Assembly (NCBI GenBank): GCA_965221185.1 | Contig: OZ244866.1 | Location: 930,001 to 994,000 of the forward strand | DNA length: 64,000 nucleotides | From: Aldehydirespirator sp965221185 | GTDB taxonomy: Bacteria > Actinomycetota > Acidimicrobiia > Acidimicrobiales > Aldehydirespiratoraceae | Direction: 5' to 3' | Shown here: piece after piece, positions 17,515 to 25,428 of the stretch | Position numbering within the stretch: position 1 is the stretch's first letter | How the letters are laid out: the number at the start of each line of letters is the position of its first letter | Made by a program: the position numbers and the translations under genes | The notes under the pieces: generated by a model | Database searches by the model: none | What the model was told of the DNA's origin: nothing | Seen by the model: the letters and a program-made list of their open reading frames with translations, nothing else

Positions 17515-17646
17515 GCCCTGGTCTGGCTGTCGGTGGCTCCGCATGGTCCGGGAGCGCGGCTGTGAGCTCCGGTCTGGCTGTCGGTGGCTCCGCATGGTCC
17601 GGGAGTGCGGCTGTGAGCCCTGGTCTGGCTGTCGGTGGCGGGAGTG
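17494..17646. repeat. Tandem array, three 51-bp units
   Basis: Units begin at 17494, 17545 and 17596. Each contains GGTCCGGGAG(C/T)GCGGCTGTGAG, that is, the end and TGA stop of iolB. The unit is 17 codons long. The array lies between iolB and the aldolase gene. Confidence 0.92.
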
Positions 17647-17689
17647 CGATCATGGGCCCGAACGGCGTAACGGACGGTGGGGGGTTGCG

Positions 17690-18535
17690 GTGAGCCTGGA
17701 CGGCATCTCCGATGGCGGGCGCTTCGCGGTGCTGGCCATTGATCACCGGGACTCCCTTAGGGCCGTGCTGGCCCCTGGCGACCCGGACTCGGTCAGCGCC
17801 GATGACATCACCGATCTCAAGCGTGAGCTGGTGGGCACCCTGGCCAGGGGAGCCACGGGTGTCATGCTCGAGCCCGAGTACGCGATCCCGCAGCTCCTCG
17901 ACGGCACGCTGCCCGACGGAGTGGGATTCACCGCAGCTCTGGAGGCTCAGGGTTACGCGGCCGATCCCGAGGCTTCGGCCACGAAGATTCTGGACGGCTG
18001 GTCGGTGGAGGCCGCAGCCGCCTGCGGGGCCTCCGCGGCGAAGCTGCTGGTCTTCTACCGACCCGACCGGGCCCACGCCGCAGCCCAGGAACAGGTGGCG
18101 GCCGAGACTCTCGCCGGGTGCCGCCGTGTGGGGATCCCGCTGGTGTTGGAGCCGCTGTTCTACGGGCTCGACGACCCCGGCGTCCGCCGGGATCTGGTGA
18201 TCGAGACCGTGGAGCGCTTTGCGGCCATGGACCCCCATCTGCTCAAGCTGCCGTTCCCGGTGGACCCGGCCCACGAGCCTGATCGCCGAGTGTGGGCGGG
18301 CGCCTGCTCGGAGATCAGCGAGCGGTGCCCCATGCCCTGGACGCTGCTCTCGGGCGGAGGCTCCTACCAGTCCTACCGCGACCAGGTGGCGACAGCCGTC
18401 TCGGAGGGCTGCTCCGGGTTCATGGCCGGTCGAGCCCTCTGGGGCGAGGCCGTCCTCGCTCCGCCGGCCGACCGGGCCAGGATCATCGCGGAGGTGGTAG
18501 CCCCGCGCCTGGCCGAGCTGCGGAGCTTCCTGTGA
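17690..18535 (+). CDS. LacD/DeoC-type aldolase, probable 6-phospho-5-dehydro-2-deoxygluconate aldolase
   Basis: A 281-residue class I aldolase resembling tagatose-1,6-bisphosphate aldolase (LacD) and YihT: it begins 'GRFAVLAIDHRDSLR', has 'GVMLEPEYAIP', the likely Schiff-base Lys in 'HLLKLPFP', and 'LSGGGSYQSY' for phosphate binding. In other bacteria a class II aldolase (IolJ) cleaves the IolC product to DHAP and malonate semialdehyde; as last gene of the cluster this enzyme most likely does that job with different chemistry. GTG 17690 follows a G-rich ribosome-binding site. Confidence 0.75.
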   Translation: MSLDGISDGGRFAVLAIDHRDSLRAVLAPGDPDSVSADDITDLKRELVGTLARGATGVMLEPEYAIPQLLDGTLPDGVGFTAALEAQGYAADPEASATKILDGWSVEAAAACGASAAKLLVFYRPDRAHAAAQEQVAAETLAGCRRVGIPLVLEPLFYGLDDPGVRRDLVIETVERFAAMDPHLLKLPFPVDPAHEPDRRVWAGACSEISERCPMPWTLLSGGGSYQSYRDQVATAVSEGCSGFMAGRALWGEAVLAPPADRARIIAEVVAPRLAELRSFL

Positions 18536-18616
18536 GCCGCCCGGCCTGATAGCTCGCCACCCTGGTATCGCGGCGCGCCCCGGCTGGACTGGTGCAGCCT
18601 CCTAGAGTTCCCGCCC

Positions 18617-19249
18617 GTGATCACTGGATCGGAGCGGCTGGACGGCGGCCGCGCCGCGGTTCGAGTCGCGGTGGGGATGAAGGCCGCGCTGGCTCTGGCG
18701 TTCGTGGTGGCGCTGGCCGTGCCACTGGACCATCTCGCAGACAAGGGCATGGCTTTGCGGTTCCCGCTGTTCATGCTGTCGACGGTGGTGGTGCCCCTGG
18801 CATGGCGGTGGCGGCGCTTCTCGCCCTATCCGGCCGCGGCCGATACTCTGCTGGTGGCGCCGTTCCTGGCGGACACGCTCGCCAATGTTGCTGGGTTCTA
18901 CGTAGCGTTCAGTGCCACCGACGACGTGGTCCACGCGCTCAGCGGGTTGCTGGTGGTGCTGGCCTTCCACGCGTGGCGTTTCCGCCGGCTCGGCGGCGGG
19001 GGAGGGTCGCGTGGGGACTGGTGGCTGCTCGGCGCCGGCATCGGGGCCCTTGCCATCGTCGGTTGGGAGGTGACCGAGTGGGCTGTGGTCGAGGCCGGTT
19101 TCGATTTCGGGATCCCGCTCACGTACGGCGACACGGTGGGCGATCTGGCCACCTCCACGTCGGGCGGGATGGTGGGATCCTGGCTCGGGGTCCGCTTGCT
19201 GGGACCCCGCGTTCAGCCGGAGCGGCGTGAGCGCGGCGCGCGGCCTTGA
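18617..19249 (+). CDS. YjdF-like (DUF2238-type) integral membrane protein
   Basis: A 210-residue protein with about five transmembrane helices. It has conserved polar signatures 'ATDDVVHALSG' in one helix and 'GWEVTEW' plus 'LTYGDTVGDLATSTSGG' towards the C-terminus, as in the YjdF family of unknown function. GTG 18617 is chosen by alignment with the paralogue that follows. The pair lies behind the inositol cluster but 80 bp away and may be independent. Confidence 0.65.
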   Translation: MITGSERLDGGRAAVRVAVGMKAALALAFVVALAVPLDHLADKGMALRFPLFMLSTVVVPLAWRWRRFSPYPAAADTLLVAPFLADTLANVAGFYVAFSATDDVVHALSGLLVVLAFHAWRFRRLGGGGGSRGDWWLLGAGIGALAIVGWEVTEWAVVEAGFDFGIPLTYGDTVGDLATSTSGGMVGSWLGVRLLGPRVQPERRERGARP

Positions 19250-19278
19250 GCTGGGCCTTGAGACGTAGGGTTGCGGTC

Positions 19279-19887
19279 GTGAGCACCGGAGCGGAACGCC
19301 TGGACGCAAGACGCTGGGCGGTTGGGGCCGCCATGGGAATGAAAGCGGCCCTGGCGCTGGCGTTCGTGGTGGCGCTGACGGTGCCGCTAGAGCAGCTCGA
19401 GGGCAAGGGCATGGGCTTCCGGTTCCCGCTGTTCATGTTGTCGGCCGCGGTGGTGCCGCTGGTGTGGCGGCGGCGCTTCTCGCCGTATCCGGCCACCGCG
19501 GACGTGCTGGTGGTGGCGCCGTTCCTGCTGGACACGCTGGGCAACCTGGTCGGCCTCTATGACTCCTACGACGCCACCGACGATGTGCTGCACACCCTCA
19601 ACTGGGTGCTGCTGGTGGCTGCGTTCCACGCCTGGCGCTTCCGCCGAGGCTCTAGCGCGGGCGCGATGTCCCAGTTCGACGCCTGGTTGTTGGGGGCGGG
19701 CATAGGCGCGCTGGCCATCGTCGGCTGGGAGATCGCAGAGTGGATCGTGGCCGAGACCGGCGCCGGCGGGGGCCTCGCGCTCACCTACGGTGACACTGTC
19801 GGCGACCTGGCCCTGTCCACCGCCGGAGGCATGGTCGGATCCTGGCTCGGCGTGCGCTACCTAGGCGCAAGACACCACAGCCGTTAG
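19279..19887 (+). CDS. Second YjdF-like membrane protein (tandem paralogue)
   Basis: A 202-residue paralogue of the preceding gene, similar over its whole length (shared 'MKAALALAFVVAL', 'GWEIAEW' and 'LTYGDTVGDLALSTAGG'). GTG 19279 matches the start of the first copy. The two genes are 29 bp apart and arose by tandem duplication; function is unknown. Confidence 0.65.
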   Translation: MSTGAERLDARRWAVGAAMGMKAALALAFVVALTVPLEQLEGKGMGFRFPLFMLSAAVVPLVWRRRFSPYPATADVLVVAPFLLDTLGNLVGLYDSYDATDDVLHTLNWVLLVAAFHAWRFRRGSSAGAMSQFDAWLLGAGIGALAIVGWEIAEWIVAETGAGGGLALTYGDTVGDLALSTAGGMVGSWLGVRYLGARHHSR

Positions 19888-19922
19888 GCAACGGTTGCGG
19901 TGTGGATGAGCACTCAGCGCTA

Positions 19923-21635
19923 CTAGGCGAGGGTGAACAGCGGCTCGGTCTGATGGGCTGTCGCCGATGGGCCATGAGCCGGGTCGGTTCGGTCTGGTGC
20001 CGCCCGGGCGATGGAGCCTGCCCCGCGGTGCTTGGCTGCCCGCGGGGGCGGGGGTCCGTGGACTGAGGGCGGGTCGGGGGCGTGGGCGGGTCCGTAGCGG
20101 ATCCGCTCAGGCGGTGCGATGGTGTAGAGCCCCCGGCCGTCGGGCACGACCCGCCAGCTGTGGTGGTGCACCTTCTGGTGGCAGGCCCAGCACAACAGCA
20201 TCATGTTGTCAATGTCAGTCGTGCCGCCTTCCGATACCGGTCTGATGTGATGGCCCTGGCATATCCACATGTCGGCACCACAGCCCGCGCAGGCCCCATA
20301 GAGAGCCCGCAGCGCGCTCATCTGAGCCTTGGTGGCCAACCGTTTGGCATGGCTGTGCCACAAAGGCAAGCCCTCACCGCTGAACACCACCCCCTTGATC
20401 CGGGCGCCGCAGAAATACTCCTCAAGCACACTCGCGGGGATCACCCCACCCCCAGCGATCTCAGCGAACGCCGCGGTGCCATCGGCGCTGAGATGCTGCA
20501 CGATCGTGATGTCAGCCGACGGCCGGCTCACACCCCCACCCTTGTCGCCACCGTCGCCAATTCCGCCGGTCTGGCTCAATCCCGCGCTCTCAGGCGGGTT
20601 CACCGCATCGCTCGCGCCGCTGGCCGGGCTCGTCTTGCCGCTGGTGTCGCTGCTTGTGGCGGTTTGGCTCGTCTTGCCGCTGGTGTCGCTGCTTGTGGCG
20701 GTTTGGCTCGTCTTGCCGCTGGTGTCGCTGCTCGCGCCGCTGGCCGGGCTCGTCTTGCCGCTGGTGTCGCTGCTTGTGGCGGTTTGGCTCACGCCGCCTA
20801 GATCCTGCTTCGAGGCGCCGTCACGCTTGCGCACGCCATGTCCGTCATTGGCGCCGGCGCCGGCACGGCCGCGTCCACCGGGTGTCGCGCTTCCGGACTT
20901 GGAGTAGATGCTTCCGTGCTCGGTCAAAGTGTCCAGCGAGTCGGCCAGGCGCTGGTTGAGGCTGCGCTTCTGCCCGCCAGAGCTGTGCAGGTCCACACGG
21001 CGCAGCCGCTCAGCCTCCAACAAGAACCGCTTGCGCACCTTGGCCCCCGTCACCGGGTCCAGCTCTCCCCGCAGATGCACCATCCCGTCGTCGCCGTCCC
21101 AGACGCTCAAACGGCGCTGAGCCCGCTGGCGCCGATACTCACCCTCGCCGCCGTCGGCTTGACGCTTGATTGCCCAGCGGCCGGCCTCGCGGCCGAACTG
21201 CTCGACAGACATCTCCGCGGCCTTGTCCAACAACTCCGCGTCGCCGTTGACCTGGCCGGCGCTAGTCTTCGCCGAAGCCCTCGCCAGCGTCTTGGCGTTG
21301 GCAACAGAAACCTGGCCGGTCTCCACCGCGTCGCGCACCGCGGGCATTGACTTCAGGCTCCGCGCGGTCTGGACCTGCCCCGCCGCGTCTCGCCGCGACA
21401 GGCCCGCGGACCGCGCCAGCACCCCGACACCCGAATCGCCGTGACGCTCCCGGGCTGCGATCAAGACCGCGGCATCGGCCTGCAACACCGACACCTGAGC
21501 ACCCAGAGCCTTCGACCCGGCCAGCACCTCGCGCACATCCGCAATCGGAGTGGAGGGATCGTTGACTAGCCGGATCAGCTCTGCGAGACCCTCCCGCACC
21601 TGATCCCGCACCCGTCGTGCTGTCAAGATACCCAT
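19923..21635 (-). CDS. DUF222 / 13E12-type protein with HNH endonuclease domain
   Basis: About 570 residues. The N-terminal half is the helical DUF222 domain widespread and multicopy in actinobacteria. A low-complexity Ser/Thr/Gly linker follows. The C-terminal HNH nuclease has Cys pairs 'CAGC' and 'CWAC' around 'CQGHHIRPVSEGGTTDIDNM', giving the His-Asn-His metal site. ATG 21635 is preferred to TTG 21671. These genes are often linked to mobile DNA; the role is unproven. The promoter side (21636-21730) is locally AT-rich. Confidence 0.85.
   Translation of the reverse strand: MGILTARRVRDQVREGLAELIRLVNDPSTPIADVREVLAGSKALGAQVSVLQADAAVLIAARERHGDSGVGVLARSAGLSRRDAAGQVQTARSLKSMPAVRDAVETGQVSVANAKTLARASAKTSAGQVNGDAELLDKAAEMSVEQFGREAGRWAIKRQADGGEGEYRRQRAQRRLSVWDGDDGMVHLRGELDPVTGAKVRKRFLLEAERLRRVDLHSSGGQKRSLNQRLADSLDTLTEHGSIYSKSGSATPGGRGRAGAGANDGHGVRKRDGASKQDLGGVSQTATSSDTSGKTSPASGASSDTSGKTSQTATSSDTSGKTSQTATSSDTSGKTSPASGASDAVNPPESAGLSQTGGIGDGGDKGGGVSRPSADITIVQHLSADGTAAFAEIAGGGVIPASVLEEYFCGARIKGVVFSGEGLPLWHSHAKRLATKAQMSALRALYGACAGCGADMWICQGHHIRPVSEGGTTDIDNMMLLCWACHQKVHHHSWRVVPDGRGLYTIAPPERIRYGPAHAPDPPSVHGPPPPRAAKHRGAGSIARAAPDRTDPAHGPSATAHQTEPLFTLA
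20608..20791. repeat. In-frame tandem repeats in the HNH gene linker
   Basis: Repeated blocks encode alternating SDTSGKTS-QTAT and SDTSGKTS-PASGA modules (four copies of the SDTSGKTS core). All copies keep the frame, so they lengthen the linker between DUF222 and HNH domains. Confidence 0.85.
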
Positions 21636-21808
21636 GAACACATCATGCCACAGGGGTGTGACAACTATCAAGCTTTTTCAATAAATATCATGTCTGATCC
21701 GTAATTGATCGGCCGTGAGGCCGGAGGGAAGCGGGCGTTAGTGCGGGTACGCCGAATGCAAGAAGCGGCCTCCGTCTGTGCCGCTCCTTACCGGGACACC
21801 CGTCGCGG

Positions 21809-22501
21809 TCACTCGATCGGCAGCGTCTGGTCGTCGTGGCTGAAATAGAGCGTCGCCGGTGCGAGAGCCTTCAGGCGGGCGATCGACGACCGTGCGAGCG
21901 GTTGCGCCGAGTCGTCGCAGTCCGGCACCGGTTCTGGCGCCGCGAAGTCCCGAGCGCGGTAGCAAGCCTGTCCGACGATGACGGCACGGCCGTCCGTGGC
22001 TTCGACGACAACCGACTGGTGGCCTGGCGTGTGCCCCGGTGTGGCCAGAACCTGAACGCCGGCCGCGATCTCGGCATCACCGTCCACCAACTGCACGTCA
22101 CCGTCAGGGATCCACTCCGGCACCGTGTACCCCGGAGCGCTCGCCGCTATCAGCTCGGTTCGCTGCACGAAGGTCGGTGCGGCGAAGCGGCGCGCCTGAC
22201 CGCAATGGTCGAAATGGAGGTGGGTGAGGACGAGCGACTGAACCCGCTTCATTTCCACACCGCACGAGGCCAGTGCGTCTCCAATATCGACGTTCTGGGG
22301 CGCGTAGAGCTGGTCGATCATCTCACTGCCGCTTCCGATCCCGGCGTCCACGGCGATGGAGCCGTCGGGGTGATGGATCACGAAGCTGCGCACGTCGAAG
22401 GAGTCGCCGATGGCATCGCCATACCAGTCGGGAACCCGCGTCATGTGCCCCATCGCAACGATGTCGATGCGTGGTAGATGCTCCAGGGCCCGGTCGGTCA
22501 C
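21809..22501 (-). CDS. MBL-fold metallo-hydrolase, AHL-lactonase-like
   Basis: A 230-residue metallo-beta-lactamase-fold enzyme with the metal motif HLHFDH-C-G and the later His in 'ATPGHTPGH'. Where most members have a bridging Asp ('GDA'), this one reads 'IVGQACY', so metal binding may differ. A small lactone or thioester is a plausible substrate. GTG 22501 overlaps the stop of the upstream regulator gene by GTGA, so they are translationally coupled. It is the last gene of a three-gene minus-strand unit. Confidence 0.8.
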   Translation of the reverse strand: MTDRALEHLPRIDIVAMGHMTRVPDWYGDAIGDSFDVRSFVIHHPDGSIAVDAGIGSGSEMIDQLYAPQNVDIGDALASCGVEMKRVQSLVLTHLHFDHCGQARRFAAPTFVQRTELIAASAPGYTVPEWIPDGDVQLVDGDAEIAAGVQVLATPGHTPGHQSVVVEATDGRAVIVGQACYRARDFAAPEPVPDCDDSAQPLARSSIARLKALAPATLYFSHDDQTLPIE

Positions 22502-22902
22502 TGCGAGCCATCCTGCCCGCCGCCGGCAGCCGCGGCATTGATCCGGAATCCGAGGGCCCTCTCAAGGTTCGACAAGTAGTCGGCGAAGGCCTGCCGGCCC
22601 GTCGCAGTTCCCTGCACCCAGGTGCGGGGCTTGGCGCCCTGGAACTCTTTGGTGATAGCCAGATACCCCGCGGCCTCGAGCTTGCGCAGATGGATGGTCA
22701 GGTTGCCGCCGGTCAATCCCAGAGTCTGCTGGATGAAGCCGTAGGCCAATCGGTCGGCCTCCGGAACCGAGATCAACAGCGTCATCATGCGCAGCCGCGT
22801 CGGCTGATGGATCGTCTCGTCGAGGACGATTTCCTCGCCAGCCGGTAGGGGAGGCCCGTCCATGGACTTCTCGCCGGTCATTGGGGCTTCGTCGTTCACC
22901 AT
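22498..22902 (-). CDS. Winged-helix transcriptional regulator
   Basis: A 134-residue protein with the winged-helix pattern 'TIHQPTRLRMMTLLIS' then 'LGLTGGNLTIHLRKLEAAGYL' and a basic wing 'AKPRTWVQGT', as in MarR/ArsR-like COG1846-type regulators. ATG 22902 overlaps the last codons of the upstream membrane-protein gene. Together with the membrane protein and the metallo-hydrolase it forms a coupled unit, and it probably binds the inverted repeat in front of that unit. Confidence 0.8.
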   Translation of the reverse strand: MVNDEAPMTGEKSMDGPPLPAGEEIVLDETIHQPTRLRMMTLLISVPEADRLAYGFIQQTLGLTGGNLTIHLRKLEAAGYLAITKEFQGAKPRTWVQGTATGRQAFADYLSNLERALGFRINAAAAGGGQDGSQ

Positions 22903-23528
22903 TCGCCGGTCTTGTGGACCCACGCGAAGCCGACGGCGGTCATCGCCAGCATCACCGACCCCGACACCGCCAGGGCCACGTCCCCGAGGAGGTATTCCGG
23001 GATGTAGAACGCGGCCGCGAAGCCCAGTCCCAACACCGCGATCATGGGACGGTGCATGATGCCGAACAGGACATACCCGAGCGCCGCCATGCCGACCCAG
23101 AGTCGCGGGGAATTCTCGGCATTGTCGGCGTTCAACAACCCTGCCGCGCCCGCGAGGAGGAACGAGGCCACCACAAGGGTGACCCAGAAGAGGCACACCC
23201 GGATCCCCGCACGGCGGGCCGCTTCGCTTGCCGCGATTCTGCGGCTCGCCCGGTGACCGATGAAGCCGCTACTCACCCCACCCACCGGGCCGAGGACAGC
23301 CCACAACCAGCCTGATACCCCCGGCCTGCTCTCGGCGAACTCAGTGGCGAACGTCTCGATGGCGTACTGGGAGAGCCACCCCACTGAGGCGATCACGCCC
23401 CACAGCAGCATGATCGCGGTGCTCCCAGCCAGGTACATCGAGCTTCGGGCATCGTCCATGGTGGTGTGGATGGCCTGCCAGCCCTCCTCTGCCGTGAGCT
23501 TGTTGACGCCTGTGTCGAATTCCTTCAC
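22896..23528 (-). CDS. Integral membrane protein, 210 aa
   Basis: A short N-terminal cytoplasmic region (~35 residues) is followed by about six hydrophobic segments, with a basic stretch 'GHRASRRIAASEAARRAG' between helices 2 and 3. No family recognised. It is first in the unit with the winged-helix regulator and MBL hydrolase; such membrane protein-regulator pairs are often co-regulated. ATG 23528. Confidence 0.65.
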   Translation of the reverse strand: MKEFDTGVNKLTAEEGWQAIHTTMDDARSSMYLAGSTAIMLLWGVIASVGWLSQYAIETFATEFAESRPGVSGWLWAVLGPVGGVSSGFIGHRASRRIAASEAARRAGIRVCLFWVTLVVASFLLAGAAGLLNADNAENSPRLWVGMAALGYVLFGIMHRPMIAVLGLGFAAAFYIPEYLLGDVALAVSGSVMLAMTAVGFAWVHKTGEW

Positions 23529-23562
23529 TTGACTACTCCCGAGGTTGGCCGTCTCCGACTAA

Positions 23563-23606
23563 GTTTGTATCACAAACTAGTTTATACGGACAACACAGTC
23601 TGTCAA
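23563..23606 (-). promoter_or_regulatory. Promoter and operator for the membrane protein-regulator-hydrolase unit
   Basis: Reading on the minus strand, TTGACA (23606-23601) is followed after 16 bp by TAAACT, a good -35/-10 pair. Overlapping the downstream side is a perfect inverted repeat AGTTTGT-ATC-ACAAACT (23563-23579), the expected target of the winged-helix regulator encoded in the unit. Binding there would block transcription. Confidence 0.6.
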
Positions 23607-23648
23607 GCGCTCGCGCCGGATTCGCCGGATGCGTTACGGAACGGTGCG

Positions 23649-24581
23649 TCAGTAGCCGAGGGTCAAGTCGACCAGGCCCAAGAACTCCTCGCCGGCCAGC
23701 CAGCGCCGCACGTTCTCGCGCACCCGGTTGGTGATCAACGGCAGGCCCATCTCGCGGGTGTTGCCGATGTGGGGCGTGATGACGCAGTTCGCCAGACCCC
23801 ACAGCTCCGAGCTGTCCGGCAGCGGCTCGGGGTCGGTCACGTCCAGCACCGCCCCGGCAATGGCTCCCGACCGCAGCGCTGCCCCCAGAGCGCGGTGGTC
23901 GACATGGCCGCCGCGAGCCACGTTCACCAGCCAGCACTGCGGCCCCATGGACTCCAGCAGGGCCGCGTCCACCACGTGTTGGGTCTCCGCGGTGAGCGCC
24001 AGCGCCACCACTACCGCATCGGCACCCGCCACCGCCTCATGCACCCGGGCGAGGGTCAGCGTGCGCGCCGCTCCGGCGACCGGCTCGTCAGAGCGCCGGA
24101 CCACCGTCACATCGCAGCCCCACGGCTCCAGCAGCCGAAGCAGCGAGCGGGTGATACCGCCCCCGCCGAGCACGGTGATTCTCGCTCCCAGCAAGTTTCG
24201 CCCTGTCTCCGCGCACCACGACTGGGCCGCGGCGAACAGGTGGAAGTCGCGCAGGCCCATCAGCAGCGCGGCCATGACCCACTCCGCCACCGGGTCGGCG
24301 TACACGCCCTTGGCGCAGGCCCACACCAGGCGTTCGTCCAAGTAGTCAAGGAAGGGCTCGATACCCGCGTAGGGGAGTTGCACCCACTCCACTGCCGGGA
24401 GCGAGGCGATCACCTCGGGGTACAGATGGTTGGCGTACGGGTCGGCCCAGACCAGGGCCCCAGCCTCGGCCAGGTCAGCGGCCGACACCGCCACCTCGCC
24501 GCCGGCATCGCGCACCGCGGCCACGAAGGCGCCGTGCATCACGGGCCGGGTGTCTGGCGCCACCGCGACAAGCTGGCTCAC
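23649..24581 (-). CDS. D-2-hydroxyacid dehydrogenase
   Basis: A 310-residue NAD-dependent enzyme. It has the glycine-rich loop 'VLGGGGITRSLL', catalytic Arg in 'NVARGGHVD', Glu in 'DVTDPEPLP' and His in 'ITPHIGNT'. GTG 24581 is used: the open frame continues upstream through the 39-bp array, but that stretch reads as repeats and not as protein family sequence. It is only distantly similar to the dehydrogenase of the inositol cluster. The substrate is unknown. Confidence 0.82.
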   Translation of the reverse strand: MSQLVAVAPDTRPVMHGAFVAAVRDAGGEVAVSAADLAEAGALVWADPYANHLYPEVIASLPAVEWVQLPYAGIEPFLDYLDERLVWACAKGVYADPVAEWVMAALLMGLRDFHLFAAAQSWCAETGRNLLGARITVLGGGGITRSLLRLLEPWGCDVTVVRRSDEPVAGAARTLTLARVHEAVAGADAVVVALALTAETQHVVDAALLESMGPQCWLVNVARGGHVDHRALGAALRSGAIAGAVLDVTDPEPLPDSSELWGLANCVITPHIGNTREMGLPLITNRVRENVRRWLAGEEFLGLVDLTLGY

Positions 24582-24610
24582 CGCGCTCCCCGGGATCAGG
24601 CGACCGCCGA

Positions 24611-24766
24611 GATCGGCTCGGCTGCGGAGGCTGGTGGGACCCGGCTCATGATCGGCTCGGCTGCGGAGGCTGGTGGGACCCGGCTCATGATCGGCTCGGC
24701 TGCGGAGGCTGGTGGGACCCGGCTCATGATCGGCTCGGCTGCGGAGGCTGGTGGGACCCGGCTCAC
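24611..24766. repeat. Tandem array, four 39-bp units
   Basis: Units start at 24611, 24650, 24689 and 24728. On the minus strand each reads TGAGCCGGGTCCCACC..., matching the end of upp where the stop is followed by a near-identical GAGCCGGACCCTG. The array lies between upp and the dehydrogenase gene. Confidence 0.92.
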
Positions 24767-24801
24767 GGGTCCGGCTGCGGGCGTCGTTGGCAGGGTCCGG
24801 C

Positions 24802-25428
24802 TCACGGCGGCCCGAACTGGCGGTCTCCGGCGTCGCCGAGGCCCGGCAGGATGAACCCGTTGTCGTCGAGCGACTCGTCGACGGCGGCCACGCAGACGGC
24901 GTCGGCCACCCCGGAGGCCCGTACCCGCTCGATCCCCTCGGGCGCCGCAATCACGCACACCACAGTCACCCGGCTCGCTCCCGCCGCCCGCAGCAGCTCG
25001 CAGGCGTGCACGCACGATCCTCCGGTGGCCAACATCGGATCCAGGACCAGCGTGTCGCGGCCCTCAAGATCTTCGGGCAGAGTGCTCGCATACTCCCGCG
25101 CCACCAGTGTGCTCTCATTGCGCCTGAGCCCCACGAAGGCGACCTGCACGTCGCCGAGCAGTTCCAGCGCGGCGTCGAGCATCCCCAAGCCTGCCCGCAG
25201 CACCGGCACAACCACCGGCGGGCGCTCGAAGCGCGCTCCGGTGGCGGGGCCCATGGGCGTGGTCACGTTGACGGGCACGAGCGGAGCCTGCCGCATAGCC
25301 TCGTACACCAGGATCGAGCTCAGGTCCCGCAGCAGCCGCCTGAACTCGTGGTTCGGGGTAGAAGCGTCGCGCAGGCGCGTCACCCGCTCGGCCACCAGAG
25401 CATTGTCGACCACGTGGATCTCGGTCAC
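24802..25428 (-). CDS. upp: Uracil phosphoribosyltransferase
   Basis: A 208-residue pyrimidine-salvage enzyme making UMP from uracil and PRPP. The PRPP-binding signature 'LVLDPMLATGGS' and the C-terminal uracil loop 'GFILPGLGDAGDRQFG' are intact. GTG 25428 overlaps the stop of the upstream peptidase gene by GTGA. With adenosine deaminase two genes upstream it suggests a small nucleoside/base salvage neighbourhood. Confidence 0.93.
   Translation of the reverse strand: MTEIHVVDNALVAERVTRLRDASTPNHEFRRLLRDLSSILVYEAMRQAPLVPVNVTTPMGPATGARFERPPVVVPVLRAGLGMLDAALELLGDVQVAFVGLRRNESTLVAREYASTLPEDLEGRDTLVLDPMLATGGSCVHACELLRAAGASRVTVVCVIAAPEGIERVRASGVADAVCVAAVDESLDDNGFILPGLGDAGDRQFGPP

Noticed and set aside
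23466..24854. 462-codon plus-strand frame over the dehydrogenase gene and the 39-bp array
   Set aside because: Antisense to a dehydrogenase with catalytic residues; its end consists only of repeat translations.
24582..24950. N-terminal extension of the dehydrogenase through the 39-bp array
   Set aside because: The added residues are pure repeat and then antisense or frameshifted upp sequence; GTG 24581 fits the family start.
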